From the NCBI GenBank assembly GCA_002490775.1, contig DKUR01000004.1:1-56610 (forward strand): a stretch of DNA of 56,610 bases. The letters run 5' to 3'. Below are positions 42,167 to 50,291 of this stretch, piece by piece. The first letter of the stretch is position 1, and every line of letters starts with the position of its first letter. Position numbers and translations under genes: made by a program. Under the pieces are notes generated by a model, which did not search any database, had not been told where the DNA came from, and saw only the letters and a list, made by a program, of their open reading frames with translations. This stretch comes from Lachnospiraceae bacterium UBA7199 (GTDB lineage Bacteria; Bacillota; Clostridia; Lachnospirales; Lachnospiraceae).

Positions 42167-43606
42167 TTACGTGTCATATTCACCTCTAATATCTTCCACA
42201 GGCGGCTTTAAGGGATAATTTCCTGTAAAGCATCCTGTGCAAATCTGGCGGCCTTCTACGATCTGTGTCAGTCTTTCTTCCCTAAGATACCCAAGTGAAT
42301 CCGCCCCTATGATCTTACAGATTTCCTCCACAGAACGGTTGTAAGCAATTAACTGCTCTCTCGCCGGCACATCTGTTCCAAAATAACAAGGCCATAAAAA
42401 GGGCGGTGAACTCACCCGCATATGTACCTCTTTTGCACCTGCCTCCCGCAGCATATGTACAATCCGGTCCGAAGTAGTGCCTCTTACAATAGAGTCATCA
42501 ATCATAATAACCCTCTTGCCATCCACTGCCTCTTTTAAAACGTTCAGCTTTACCCTCACGCTGCTTTCTCTGCTTTTTTGTCCCGGCTTAATAAAGGTTC
42601 TTCCCACGTAACTGTTTTTCACAAATGCCTGTCCGTAGGGAATTCCAGAGTACAAAGCATAACCAAGCGCCGCACAGTTGCCTGATTCCGGCACGCCTAC
42701 CACCAGATCCGCCTGCACCGGTGAATCCATTGCCAGAAACTTTCCGGCCAGGATACGGGAATTATATACACTCATGCCATCAATATAGCTGTCGGGCCTT
42801 GCAAAATAAATATATTCAAACACGCATCTGGCATGCTGCTCTTTTGGGATGCACATACTCTTGTCCGATTCAATGCCTTTTTCCGGAGAAATGGTAACAA
42901 TCTCTCCTGGCTCCACGTCTCTGATAAAGGTGGCCCCCACCGTATCAAGGGCACAGGTCTCCGAAGCCAGAATATACGCATGATCCCGCTTTCCAATGCA
43001 AAGCGGCCTAAAGCCAAAGGGATCTCTTGCCCCAATCAGCTTACGGGGTGACATGATAATTAAGGAATACGCCCCTTTGATTTTTTTCATGGCACGTCCA
43101 ACTGCTTCTTCAACGGTTTTGGAATTTAACCGTTCTCTTGCAATATAATAGGCAATCACCTCGGAATCAATGGTAGTCTGAAAGATTGCTCCCGTATATT
43201 CCAACTGCCGCCTAAGCTCCGGTGTATTGATTAAATTTCCGTTATGGGCAAGGCCAAGAGTCCCCTTTACATAATTTAATACCAGAGGCTGGGCATTTTC
43301 TCTGGTAGAACTGCCGGCTGTGGAATACCGCACATGCCCTACCCCGATGTCACCCTTTAGTCTTTCCAAAATTTCCGGTGTAAAAGCTTCATTTAAAAGC
43401 CCCATATCCTTGGAGCTTACTACTTTTCCTTTGGGCCCTTTGGTATCACTTACCGCAATCCCACAGCTTTCCTGTCCTCTGTGCTGTAATGCATATAACC
43501 CATAATAAATAGTGGATGCCACATCTGCGCCTTCAAAATCATATATTCCAAAGACACCGCATTCTTCCTTCGGCTTTTCTGAAATACCAAAGTCTTTCAT
43601 TTTCAA
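42167..43606 (-). CDS. purF: Amidophosphoribosyltransferase (glutamine PRPP amidotransferase)
   Basis: About 479 residues. The N-terminal nucleophile hydrolase has a short propeptide (KPKEE) before the catalytic Cys in CGVFGIYDF, with the glutamine-site motifs STAGSSTRENAQP and LAHNGNL. The C-terminal phosphoribosyltransferase has VIMIDDSIVRGTTSD. Cysteines for a 4Fe-4S cluster are visible (ARCVFEY, WPCYF, ICTGCFTG), as in the Bacillus-type enzyme. First step of purine synthesis. The start is ambiguous: a TTG at 43606 has GGGAG six bases upstream, whereas the ATG two codons later is thirteen bases from it. Confidence 0.95.
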   Translation of the reverse strand: MKMKDFGISEKPKEECGVFGIYDFEGADVASTIYYGLYALQHRGQESCGIAVSDTKGPKGKVVSSKDMGLLNEAFTPEILERLKGDIGVGHVRYSTAGSSTRENAQPLVLNYVKGTLGLAHNGNLINTPELRRQLEYTGAIFQTTIDSEVIAYYIARERLNSKTVEEAVGRAMKKIKGAYSLIIMSPRKLIGARDPFGFRPLCIGKRDHAYILASETCALDTVGATFIRDVEPGEIVTISPEKGIESDKSMCIPKEQHARCVFEYIYFARPDSYIDGMSVYNSRILAGKFLAMDSPVQADLVVGVPESGNCAALGYALYSGIPYGQAFVKNSYVGRTFIKPGQKSRESSVRVKLNVLKEAVDGKRVIMIDDSIVRGTTSDRIVHMLREAGAKEVHMRVSSPPFLWPCYFGTDVPAREQLIAYNRSVEEICKIIGADSLGYLREERLTQIVEGRQICTGCFTGNYPLKPPVEDIRGEYDT

Positions 43607-43640
43607 TCTAAACTCCCTGCTTCTCCGGCCGACTGCAATT

Positions 43641-44348
43641 TTATGCAAGCCCCAGACGCTTAAACACTTCATTATATGCTTCTTCTACATTTCCAAGGTC
43701 CCTGCGGAAACGGTCCTTGTCCAGCTTTTCATTGGTATTAACATCCCACAGCCTGCAGGTGTCGGGTGAAGTTTCATCTGCTAAAAGAATCTGTCCGTGG
43801 AAACGTCCAAACTCAATTTTGAAGTCAATCAGTTTCATATCTGCCTGAAGGAAATAAGCCTTTAACACCTCATTTACTTTAAACGCATATTTCTTTATGG
43901 TTTCAATTTCCTCCCATGTAGCAAGTCCCAATGCTACAGCAAAATAACTATTAATCAGAGGATCACCCAGTTCATCATTTTTGTAGCTGAATTCAATGGT
44001 AGGCTCCTTAAAAGGGGTTCCCTCCGGCACACCAAGCCTCTTGGAAAAACTGCCCGCTGCCACATTTCGGATAATCACCTCGAGGGGCACAATCTCAACC
44101 TTCTTCACTGCTGTTTCTCTATCGCTTAACTCTTCAATCAGATGAGTGGGAACCCCTTCTTTTTCAAGAAGCTTAAATACATGGTTGGTCATACGGTTAT
44201 TAATAACTCCTTTTCCTACAATGGTTCCCTTTTTTTCTCCATTAAAAGCTGTGGCATCATCCTTATAATCCACGATTACCACATCAGGATCGTTTGTTGC
44301 AAATACCTTCTTTGCCTTTCCTTCATAAATCTGCTCTAATTTTTCCAT
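43641..44348 (-). CDS. purC: Phosphoribosylaminoimidazole-succinocarboxamide synthase
   Basis: 235 residues from the ATG at 44346-44348 (GGAGG five bases upstream), the normal length for the family; a longer frame reaches 44405. Motifs EQIYEGKAKKVF (ATP loop), IRNVAAGSFSKRLGV and LIDFKIEFGR followed by LADETSPDTCRLWD are conserved. It joins aspartate to CAIR with ATP. Only 37 bases separate it from the amino-acid ABC ATPase gene, so the importer and purine genes may share a transcript. Confidence 0.96.
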   Translation of the reverse strand: MEKLEQIYEGKAKKVFATNDPDVVIVDYKDDATAFNGEKKGTIVGKGVINNRMTNHVFKLLEKEGVPTHLIEELSDRETAVKKVEIVPLEVIIRNVAAGSFSKRLGVPEGTPFKEPTIEFSYKNDELGDPLINSYFAVALGLATWEEIETIKKYAFKVNEVLKAYFLQADMKLIDFKIEFGRFHGQILLADETSPDTCRLWDVNTNEKLDKDRFRRDLGNVEEAYNEVFKRLGLA

Positions 44349-44385
44349 GATTTCCTCCATTCTGCCCTTTTTCGGCAATAAATTT

Positions 44386-45156
44386 TTATGCTTGAAATTT
44401 TCCAATAAAATCCCGTACCCTCTCTTTGTCCGAGGAGAAAACTTCCTCTGGCGTCCCCTGTTCCATGATCACTCCCTGATCCATAAAAATAATACGGTCA
44501 GACAGTTCTCTGGCAAACTGCATCTCATGGGTAACTATGATCATTGTCATATGTTCTTTCGCAAGCTGTCTGATTACCTTAAGCACCTCTCCAGTCAGTT
44601 CAGGATCTAAGGCTGAAGTAGGTTCATCAAAAAAAAGAATCTTCGGCTGCAGGGCCAGCGCTCTTGCAATAGAAACTCTCTGCTGCTGTCCTCCTGAAAG
44701 CTGGTAAGGATAAGCGTCTGCCTTATCCGAAAGGCCAAGCTGCTGTAAAAGAGATTCCGCCCTTTTTTTTGCCTCACCCTTTGATACTCCATCTACGCTG
44801 ACAGGCGCATCTGTAATATTTTTCATAACGCTGTAATGGGGAAACAAATTGAAATTCTGAAATACAAGTCCAAAGTTTTTCCTGATTTCTCTAAGCTGCG
44901 CTTTTCCTGCGTAAACGCATTTTCCATTTTCTTCCCAGACAGCCTTTTTCCCAAGGTAGATCAACTCCCCGCCTTCCATCCGCTCAAGCATGGTAGCACA
45001 ACGCAGCAGGGTAGACTTGCCTGAACCGGAAGGACCAATAATGGATACCACTTCTCCCTCCTTCACAGAAAGAGAAATGTCCTTAATCACATCAAGTCCT
45101 TCAAATCCCTTGCACATATGGTTAATTTCCAATAAGACGTTTGTATTGTTTTCCAT
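44386..45156 (-). CDS. Polar amino acid ABC transporter ATPase (GlnQ type)
   Basis: 256 residues with Walker A GPSGSGKSTL near 39-48, signature LSGGQQQRVSIARA, Walker B ILFFDEPTSALDPE and switch IIVTHEMQFARE. The segment FGLVFQNFNLFPH is characteristic of amino-acid uptake ATPases. GGGAG precedes the ATG. It forms a family 3 amino acid importer with the next two genes. Its closeness to purC suggests glutamine, the nitrogen donor for PurF, as a possible substrate; that is inference only. Confidence 0.93.
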   Translation of the reverse strand: MENNTNVLLEINHMCKGFEGLDVIKDISLSVKEGEVVSIIGPSGSGKSTLLRCATMLERMEGGELIYLGKKAVWEENGKCVYAGKAQLREIRKNFGLVFQNFNLFPHYSVMKNITDAPVSVDGVSKGEAKKRAESLLQQLGLSDKADAYPYQLSGGQQQRVSIARALALQPKILFFDEPTSALDPELTGEVLKVIRQLAKEHMTMIIVTHEMQFARELSDRIIFMDQGVIMEQGTPEEVFSSDKERVRDFIGKFQA

Positions 45157-45185
45157 CTGGCTCCCTTCCTTACATATGATACCAG

Positions 45186-45833
45186 TTATCTGTAATAATT
45201 CAAAGCTTTTTCGATCCGTTCCATTGAAAATGCCACTATAAAATTAAAAATATAATAAAACACTCCCGCTGCCATAAGGGGTGCCATGCTTGTTTCCTTC
45301 GCCGCAATCTGCTTTGCCAGAGTAAACATTTCCGCATGAGCCAGCACAAAAGCTAAAGAAGTGTCCTTTACAAGGGTAATTGTCTCATTTGTTATGGAAG
45401 GCATAATCCGCTTAATTACCTGGGGAAGAATAATCTTTACAAAAGTCTGCAGCTTATTATATCCAAGTACTCTGGCTGCTTCATACTGTCCTACAGGCAT
45501 AGACTCAATGCCGCCTCTGTAGATTTCTGCAAAATATGCCGCATAATTAATGGAAAACGCAAGAATAATAGCCGGAAACCGATACCCTCTTAAGTTTAAT
45601 CCAAATAGATAATAGGGCGCAAAGTACACCACTAATAGCTGAAGCATTAGTGGTGTACCACGCATAATAGAAATATAGAACTTACTGATTCCTCTTAGCA
45701 GTCCGTTTTTTGACATTCTGCCAAAAGATACAAAAAGACCAAGGGGCAGGGAAAAAAGAAGCGTCAGGAAAAAAATCTCCGTGGTTGATATCATTCCTTT
45801 TCCCAGCTGCATTAACATAGTTCCTACACTCAT
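45186..45833 (-). CDS. Polar amino acid ABC transporter permease
   Basis: 215 residues, about five helices, with the HisMQ/GlnP loop YEAARVLGYNKLQTFVKIILPQVIK and the preceding FAEIYRGGIESMP. GGAGAA precedes the ATG. It lies 30 bases before the ATPase gene and 49 bases after the binding protein. Confidence 0.93.
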   Translation of the reverse strand: MSVGTMLMQLGKGMISTTEIFFLTLLFSLPLGLFVSFGRMSKNGLLRGISKFYISIMRGTPLMLQLLVVYFAPYYLFGLNLRGYRFPAIILAFSINYAAYFAEIYRGGIESMPVGQYEAARVLGYNKLQTFVKIILPQVIKRIMPSITNETITLVKDTSLAFVLAHAEMFTLAKQIAAKETSMAPLMAAGVFYYIFNFIVAFSMERIEKALNYYR

Positions 45834-45848
45834 TTGTTCTCCTATATA

Positions 45849-45879
45849 TAGTAAATGACATTTCTAATGTGGTTTACTA
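45849..45879 (-). promoter_or_regulatory. Intercistronic hairpin between binding protein and permease
   Basis: TAGTAAA (45849-45855) pairs with TTTACTA (45873-45879), and inside it ACAT pairs with ATGT around a 5-base loop. No U run follows. Hairpins here usually protect the upstream binding-protein message and raise its yield over the membrane subunits. Confidence 0.6.
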
Positions 45880-45882
45880 TTG

Positions 45883-46695
45883 CTATTTGCCCAGACAGAC
45901 ACTGTCTTCAAGACCGTATTTTTCAGCAATCTCCATGAATTTTCCGTCTGCCGCCATCTCTAAAAGTGTCTCCTCTACCTGATCCTTTAACTGGTCATTT
46001 CCCAAAAGAAAACCAATCCCATACTGCTCTGTCGCCAGTTTTTCCTCTAAGATCACATAGCCATCACCTCTGGATGCAATCTGGTAATCTGCAACACCAA
46101 TATCTACAGCCAGTGCATCAATTGCTCCTGACTCTAAATCCATAAATCCCGTATTATAATCCGCATACTGGTTTAACTCTGCAAATGATGCAGCAAGCTC
46201 TGCTGCATCTCCTTCTAAAGCTGCCAGTGCAGAAGAATCTTTCTGAACTCCTACGATCTTTCCTGCAAGATCATTTTGGGAAGCAATTCCTGCATCTGCT
46301 TTTACCACAAACACCTGGCTGTTATCCACATAGGGTACAGAAAAGGTATATGCATCCTCACGTCCATTCATAGTAAAGCCATTCCAGATACAGTCAATGG
46401 AACCGGAAGAAAGCTCAAAATCCTTGGAATCCCAGTCAATGGGCTGTTTTACAAGCTCCCATCCCCTGCGTGCGCACACTTCTGCTGCAAGCTCAAGATC
46501 AAAGCCCGTATAATCTCCATTTTCATCCATATATCCATAGGGCGGAAATTCTGCATCAAAACCTACTGTAAAAGTCTGGGCTGTTTCATTTTCCTGGACT
46601 GTCGTCTCTTTACTTTCCTGTTCCTTGCTGCCACAGCCCGAAAGTACCAAAAGTGTCATTGACACCGCTGTTAATAATACCATAAATTTTTTCAT
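45883..46695 (-). CDS. Family 3 amino acid-binding lipoprotein
   Basis: 270 residues. The signal ends in the lipobox LSGC (Cys at residue 21). A short Glu/Thr linker is followed by a family 3 binding fold: TVGFDAEFPPYGY, GFDLELAAEVCARRGW and NGFTMNGRED (Asp/Arg that bind the amino-acid backbone). First gene of the importer, upstream of permease and ATPase. The 218-base gap before it holds TTGACT, 17 bases, TAGCAT on the minus strand, a possible promoter, and no gene that I can support. Confidence 0.92.
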   Translation of the reverse strand: MKKFMVLLTAVSMTLLVLSGCGSKEQESKETTVQENETAQTFTVGFDAEFPPYGYMDENGDYTGFDLELAAEVCARRGWELVKQPIDWDSKDFELSSGSIDCIWNGFTMNGREDAYTFSVPYVDNSQVFVVKADAGIASQNDLAGKIVGVQKDSSALAALEGDAAELAASFAELNQYADYNTGFMDLESGAIDALAVDIGVADYQIASRGDGYVILEEKLATEQYGIGFLLGNDQLKDQVEETLLEMAADGKFMEIAEKYGLEDSVCLGK

Positions 46696-46913
46696 ACTGA
46701 TACCTTGCCTTTCTCCTCATTTGAACTTTACCAAATACCATTTTGCTTTTTCACTGCGTCATGTTATCACGATAAAGTGTTTTTGCATCCGAACAACATG
46801 CTATCATGCTGTCAAAGAGAAGTCAAGGGAATTTCTTTGCAATGGGGCGCAGTGGTTTGAAACAGTCCAGGCAGTGAAACAGTTCAGCCCCTCTGCATTC
46901 ATAAAAGCGTCTG

Positions 46914-48098
46914 CTAAGAAAAATCTTTCTCATATTCTCCTACTATGGTTAATATTTCTTTGGCGTATTTCGGATAATTTTCTACCAGATCCTTGATTTC
47001 CGCCTGGGCCTTTCCGGCAATCACTTCTTTATTATAATCCATACGCTTTCTTAAAGATTGTCTTCTAATAATCAGATTATGACGTATTTCTACCATTTCT
47101 TTTTTATCTAAAAGGGCGGCTGTCTGGTGCAGCCAGATCATGGGGTCCTTGACCTGATAGCGGCGGAGCACATGCAAAAGATCCTTTTGGCACTGGTCAA
47201 GCTCTCTCTCCGCCATCTGATAGTTATGCCGCTCCTGCTTTTCTTCCTGGTACTGCTGCCAGCTCTTGCCCAGCTCACTTGCACTGGAAACATTGTATTT
47301 TAAATATAAGTAGTCAAGCAGATGAGTATTATTTACATATCTTATTTTTACAGTGTTTTGAAGGCGGATAATATGTCCAATTCCATTTTCCACCCGGGCC
47401 AATTCTCTTACGGAATCATTATATTTCACAAAAATAGTCGTAATGGCAATGGCGCCCACGGCCGCTGCTGCCAAATATCCCGGTTTGGTGTTCATCTTAA
47501 ACCCAAACTGCAGGGCCATAAGAAGTAAAATACATATAATTACTGCAACGGTACAGACAATCGTCATAGATCTGGTATCTTCTATCAGTCTGTGCAATTC
47601 GTTTCTCCGAAACAGGTACGCATGTTTTTCTCCATCTAACTTTTTCAGATCACGTTTAATCAGCTCCTGATATTCCTCTGTCTCGGACAGTTTTTCATAC
47701 CCCTCCTGAACCTCCTCCTCAATCCGCTCAATCTGATGGTATTTTACATCACTCATTCGGTTTGCGCGGGTTTTGTAACCGGATTGTCTTTCCTCAAGTT
47801 CTTCAATCTTCCGTGCACATGCCATAAGCCCTTCCTTTTCTTCTTCAGGCAGAGCTTCGATTTCCTCCATATCCTTCAAATAGGAAGTCACCATATTATA
47901 TTCAAACTGTAAAGCCTCCAGCTCTTTAGATGCCTCTGCAATCTGCTCCAGACACCCCTTTACGTACTCCTTACGCTGTCCCGCATCATTGATCTTTAAA
48001 TCGCTTCTGTCATAAACCACCTCATTCCAATCTTCAATCTCAAAGACAGGATCTTCTGTTTTCTTTTTCCAGTTCAACAGTTTTTTTAATAAACCCAT
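46914..48098 (-). CDS. Membrane-anchored coiled-coil protein of the DUF5716/DUF5717 cluster
   Basis: 394 residues from the ATG at 48096-48098 (AAGGTGG just upstream); an ATG at 48137 lies in the previous gene. Residues about 50-180 and 235-380 are long charged helices with heptad-like spacing. Two adjacent hydrophobic segments in the middle (near 185-205 and 215-235) form a membrane hairpin, so both coiled-coil arms face the same side. No enzyme motif is visible. It is the last gene of a four-gene minus-strand run with gaps of 13-23 bases, so it is probably the membrane anchor of the complex those genes encode. I do not recognise the family. Confidence 0.7.
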   Translation of the reverse strand: MGLLKKLLNWKKKTEDPVFEIEDWNEVVYDRSDLKINDAGQRKEYVKGCLEQIAEASKELEALQFEYNMVTSYLKDMEEIEALPEEEKEGLMACARKIEELEERQSGYKTRANRMSDVKYHQIERIEEEVQEGYEKLSETEEYQELIKRDLKKLDGEKHAYLFRRNELHRLIEDTRSMTIVCTVAVIICILLLMALQFGFKMNTKPGYLAAAAVGAIAITTIFVKYNDSVRELARVENGIGHIIRLQNTVKIRYVNNTHLLDYLYLKYNVSSASELGKSWQQYQEEKQERHNYQMAERELDQCQKDLLHVLRRYQVKDPMIWLHQTAALLDKKEMVEIRHNLIIRRQSLRKRMDYNKEVIAGKAQAEIKDLVENYPKYAKEILTIVGEYEKDFS

Positions 48099-48111
48099 AC
48101 TCCACCTTTGC

Positions 48112-48942
48112 TTAAGAGACGAACTCTCTGTATTCATCCTTCTTTTTTGCTATAATTTTATCAATTTCCTCATAATATGAGGCAGCATTCCCTTCATCTT
48201 TATATATTTTCAATGCTGTCAGCATCCTGTTTTCCTGAGATGCTTCAAACTCTTCTTTCGCCTTCGTCAGTCTTTTTTCTACCTGCATGGACAAATTATA
48301 ATATTCCCCATGCTCTCCGATAAATGCAATATAAGCCTCCTCGCTCAAATACATTCTCTGGGCCGCAAGAAACTCTATTCCAGATTCTTCATTTTTCGTC
48401 ATATCGTAGGCTTTCTTAAAATATCTTGCCGCCAGTTCAAACATAAAAAGACCTGCATAAGCTGTTCCCATGTTATGATAAATAACAGGTTTTAACGAAC
48501 TTTCTGTATCAGGCAGCCTTCTGCACAGCGTATCATACTCCTCTATTGCAAGCATATAACGATGATTTTTAAGCAGAAAATCCGCCTGTTTTTTCTGCCT
48601 TTCAAAATCGTTTAATCCTACATTTCCCTGCAGAACTTCGTCAATTTTTTTCATCTCCGCGTCAGTGCAATAGTTTACATAACTCATAATTGTACTGACA
48701 AAGATTCCTGGCTGACTGCCTTTTCCTAAAATATTTAGAAGCTGATGGCTCAGGTCTGTAAGGCCGCATTCATTATCCAACCATTGTGCAAGCTCTTCCC
48801 TCATCACACTTTGATCAATCATAAAGGGATTGCTTGCAAATAAAAAACACAATTCTTCCACACAATACACATTCACACATACATTCTCAAAACAATATGG
48901 TTTTTTGGCATACTTTCCTGTACATAACAATATTCTGCCCAT
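48112..48942 (-). CDS. TPR-like protein of the DUF5716/DUF5717 cluster
   Basis: 276 residues. The first 35 are Cys- and aromatic-rich (KPYCFENVCVNVYCVEELCF). From about 110 onward it is helical with a tetratricopeptide-type pair (LLKNHRYMLAIEEYDTLCRRL, then YHNMGTAYAGLFMFELAARYFKKAY). No signal peptide. GGGAG lies eight bases before the ATG. TPR proteins act as scaffolds, and the gene is packed between the DUF5716 gene (18 bases) and the coiled-coil gene (13 bases), which points to a shared assembly. The specific family is unknown to me. Confidence 0.68.
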   Translation of the reverse strand: MGRILLCTGKYAKKPYCFENVCVNVYCVEELCFLFASNPFMIDQSVMREELAQWLDNECGLTDLSHQLLNILGKGSQPGIFVSTIMSYVNYCTDAEMKKIDEVLQGNVGLNDFERQKKQADFLLKNHRYMLAIEEYDTLCRRLPDTESSLKPVIYHNMGTAYAGLFMFELAARYFKKAYDMTKNEESGIEFLAAQRMYLSEEAYIAFIGEHGEYYNLSMQVEKRLTKAKEEFEASQENRMLTALKIYKDEGNAASYYEEIDKIIAKKKDEYREFVS

Positions 48943-48960
48943 AAATGCCGCTCCCTTAAA

Positions 48961-50268
48961 TCAAACCTGAACCATCTGCGTCCATGCTTTTCCACTGGAT
49001 GGAACTAATTCTCCAAACCCCATGTCTTCTATCGTTATTGCCGCCTGATCCACCGCAGTCATTTCAATGCGCACATTCAGTCTGGTGGTACGCATCTGCC
49101 GCTCCGGAAGGCCTTCTAAAGTAAGAATTCTACTGATCACATTTCCTCCTGTCAAAGGCGTGATCAAAAGCTCCAGTTCATTTCCACTTTCTAATATAAC
49201 ATCAAACTCTGTTGATGCCTCATACCAGTTTGCGCCCGCATCCAAAATTGCATAATAAGAATCTTCTCCCCTGCGCAAAGCCTTCATCCCGATATTGGAT
49301 TTTAGTTTATCGCTTCCTAAGTATACATATTCCTTCCACAGCGGACCTGGTTCTAACCGCTCAGTCATTCCATAACAGGCACCCTTGCTGTATAGATTGT
49401 TTCCCTGAAATACCCTGCGGTTCCTGCACAGCAGCTTTAAGGATTCCTTTGCCCATTCTTCCTTAAATCCATCCCCCAAAAGGAAGATTGTGGATATATT
49501 TTTTTCCTTTAACACATCCTGGGCAATACCAAAAAACAACTGATCCAACTCCTCCATCTGTCGTTTTTTTTCAGATTCCTCCTCTTTCCACACCCTGCGC
49601 TCCATCATAGGATAATCCAATTGCTCAATAAAAACAACCTTAGGCTGCGTTTTATTATTACATTCCAGACATAATCCTTTCAGACTTTTATTATATTCAA
49701 ATATCAACACATCTTCTTTCCATAATTCTCTGTCCTGATGAAGCATATATGCATAAAAACTTTCCCTGTGGCTTTGAAAACAAATATAGGAAGCCTCTAA
49801 TTTAAGGCCTGCTGCCACCTTTCCAAGCACATCCACAATGCGGGGGGTAAGCTGTTCAACCGTGAACATAAAAGCCTCTATCCGCGCTCCGGAAATCCGG
49901 ATATTTAAAAGGGCAAGGCTTCTTTTCACAAATAAGGTAAGAAGTGCCGCCGGATCAAAGGCTTCACCTTCTACGATGACTTCTTCTCCCCTTTCCGCCA
50001 GATCAAGAAGTTTTTCTACTAATGTTCCCTCTCCCTCTTTTGCATATTTTAGGGCCTCTTTTCCATAATACCACTGTCCCACACCGCTTCTTTTACAGAG
50101 CACTGCCGGAATATTATACTGTTCCGTACCGGCCACTGCTGAAACTGTCTCCGGCTCCTCTCCCAGACCACAGTAGCTGATCTGGGCAAAATCTGATCCC
50201 AGATCATACCCTACCACCACTTTTTTACTGCTTTTTTTTCCTGTAAGCTCTTTTTGGTTTTGAAACAT
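48961..50268 (-). CDS. DUF5716-type Hsp70/actin-fold protein
   Basis: 435 residues. The start VVVGYDLGSDFAQISYC matches a phosphate-1 loop of the actin/Hsp70/sugar-kinase superfamily. IFLLGDGF and YAILDAGANWYEAS resemble the adenosine and phosphate-2 regions. The C-terminal portion from about 340 is beta-rich. No signal peptide or membrane segment. By analogy with the superfamily it may bind ATP and act as a switch or chaperone-like motor for the neighbouring TPR and giant proteins. I recall this domain (DUF5716) from Lachnospiraceae, where it occurs beside DUF5717; no function is known to me. Confidence 0.72.
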   Translation of the reverse strand: MFQNQKELTGKKSSKKVVVGYDLGSDFAQISYCGLGEEPETVSAVAGTEQYNIPAVLCKRSGVGQWYYGKEALKYAKEGEGTLVEKLLDLAERGEEVIVEGEAFDPAALLTLFVKRSLALLNIRISGARIEAFMFTVEQLTPRIVDVLGKVAAGLKLEASYICFQSHRESFYAYMLHQDRELWKEDVLIFEYNKSLKGLCLECNNKTQPKVVFIEQLDYPMMERRVWKEEESEKKRQMEELDQLFFGIAQDVLKEKNISTIFLLGDGFKEEWAKESLKLLCRNRRVFQGNNLYSKGACYGMTERLEPGPLWKEYVYLGSDKLKSNIGMKALRRGEDSYYAILDAGANWYEASTEFDVILESGNELELLITPLTGGNVISRILTLEGLPERQMRTTRLNVRIEMTAVDQAAITIEDMGFGELVPSSGKAWTQMVQV

Positions 50269-50291
50269 CTCTTGACAAACTCCCCATATTT

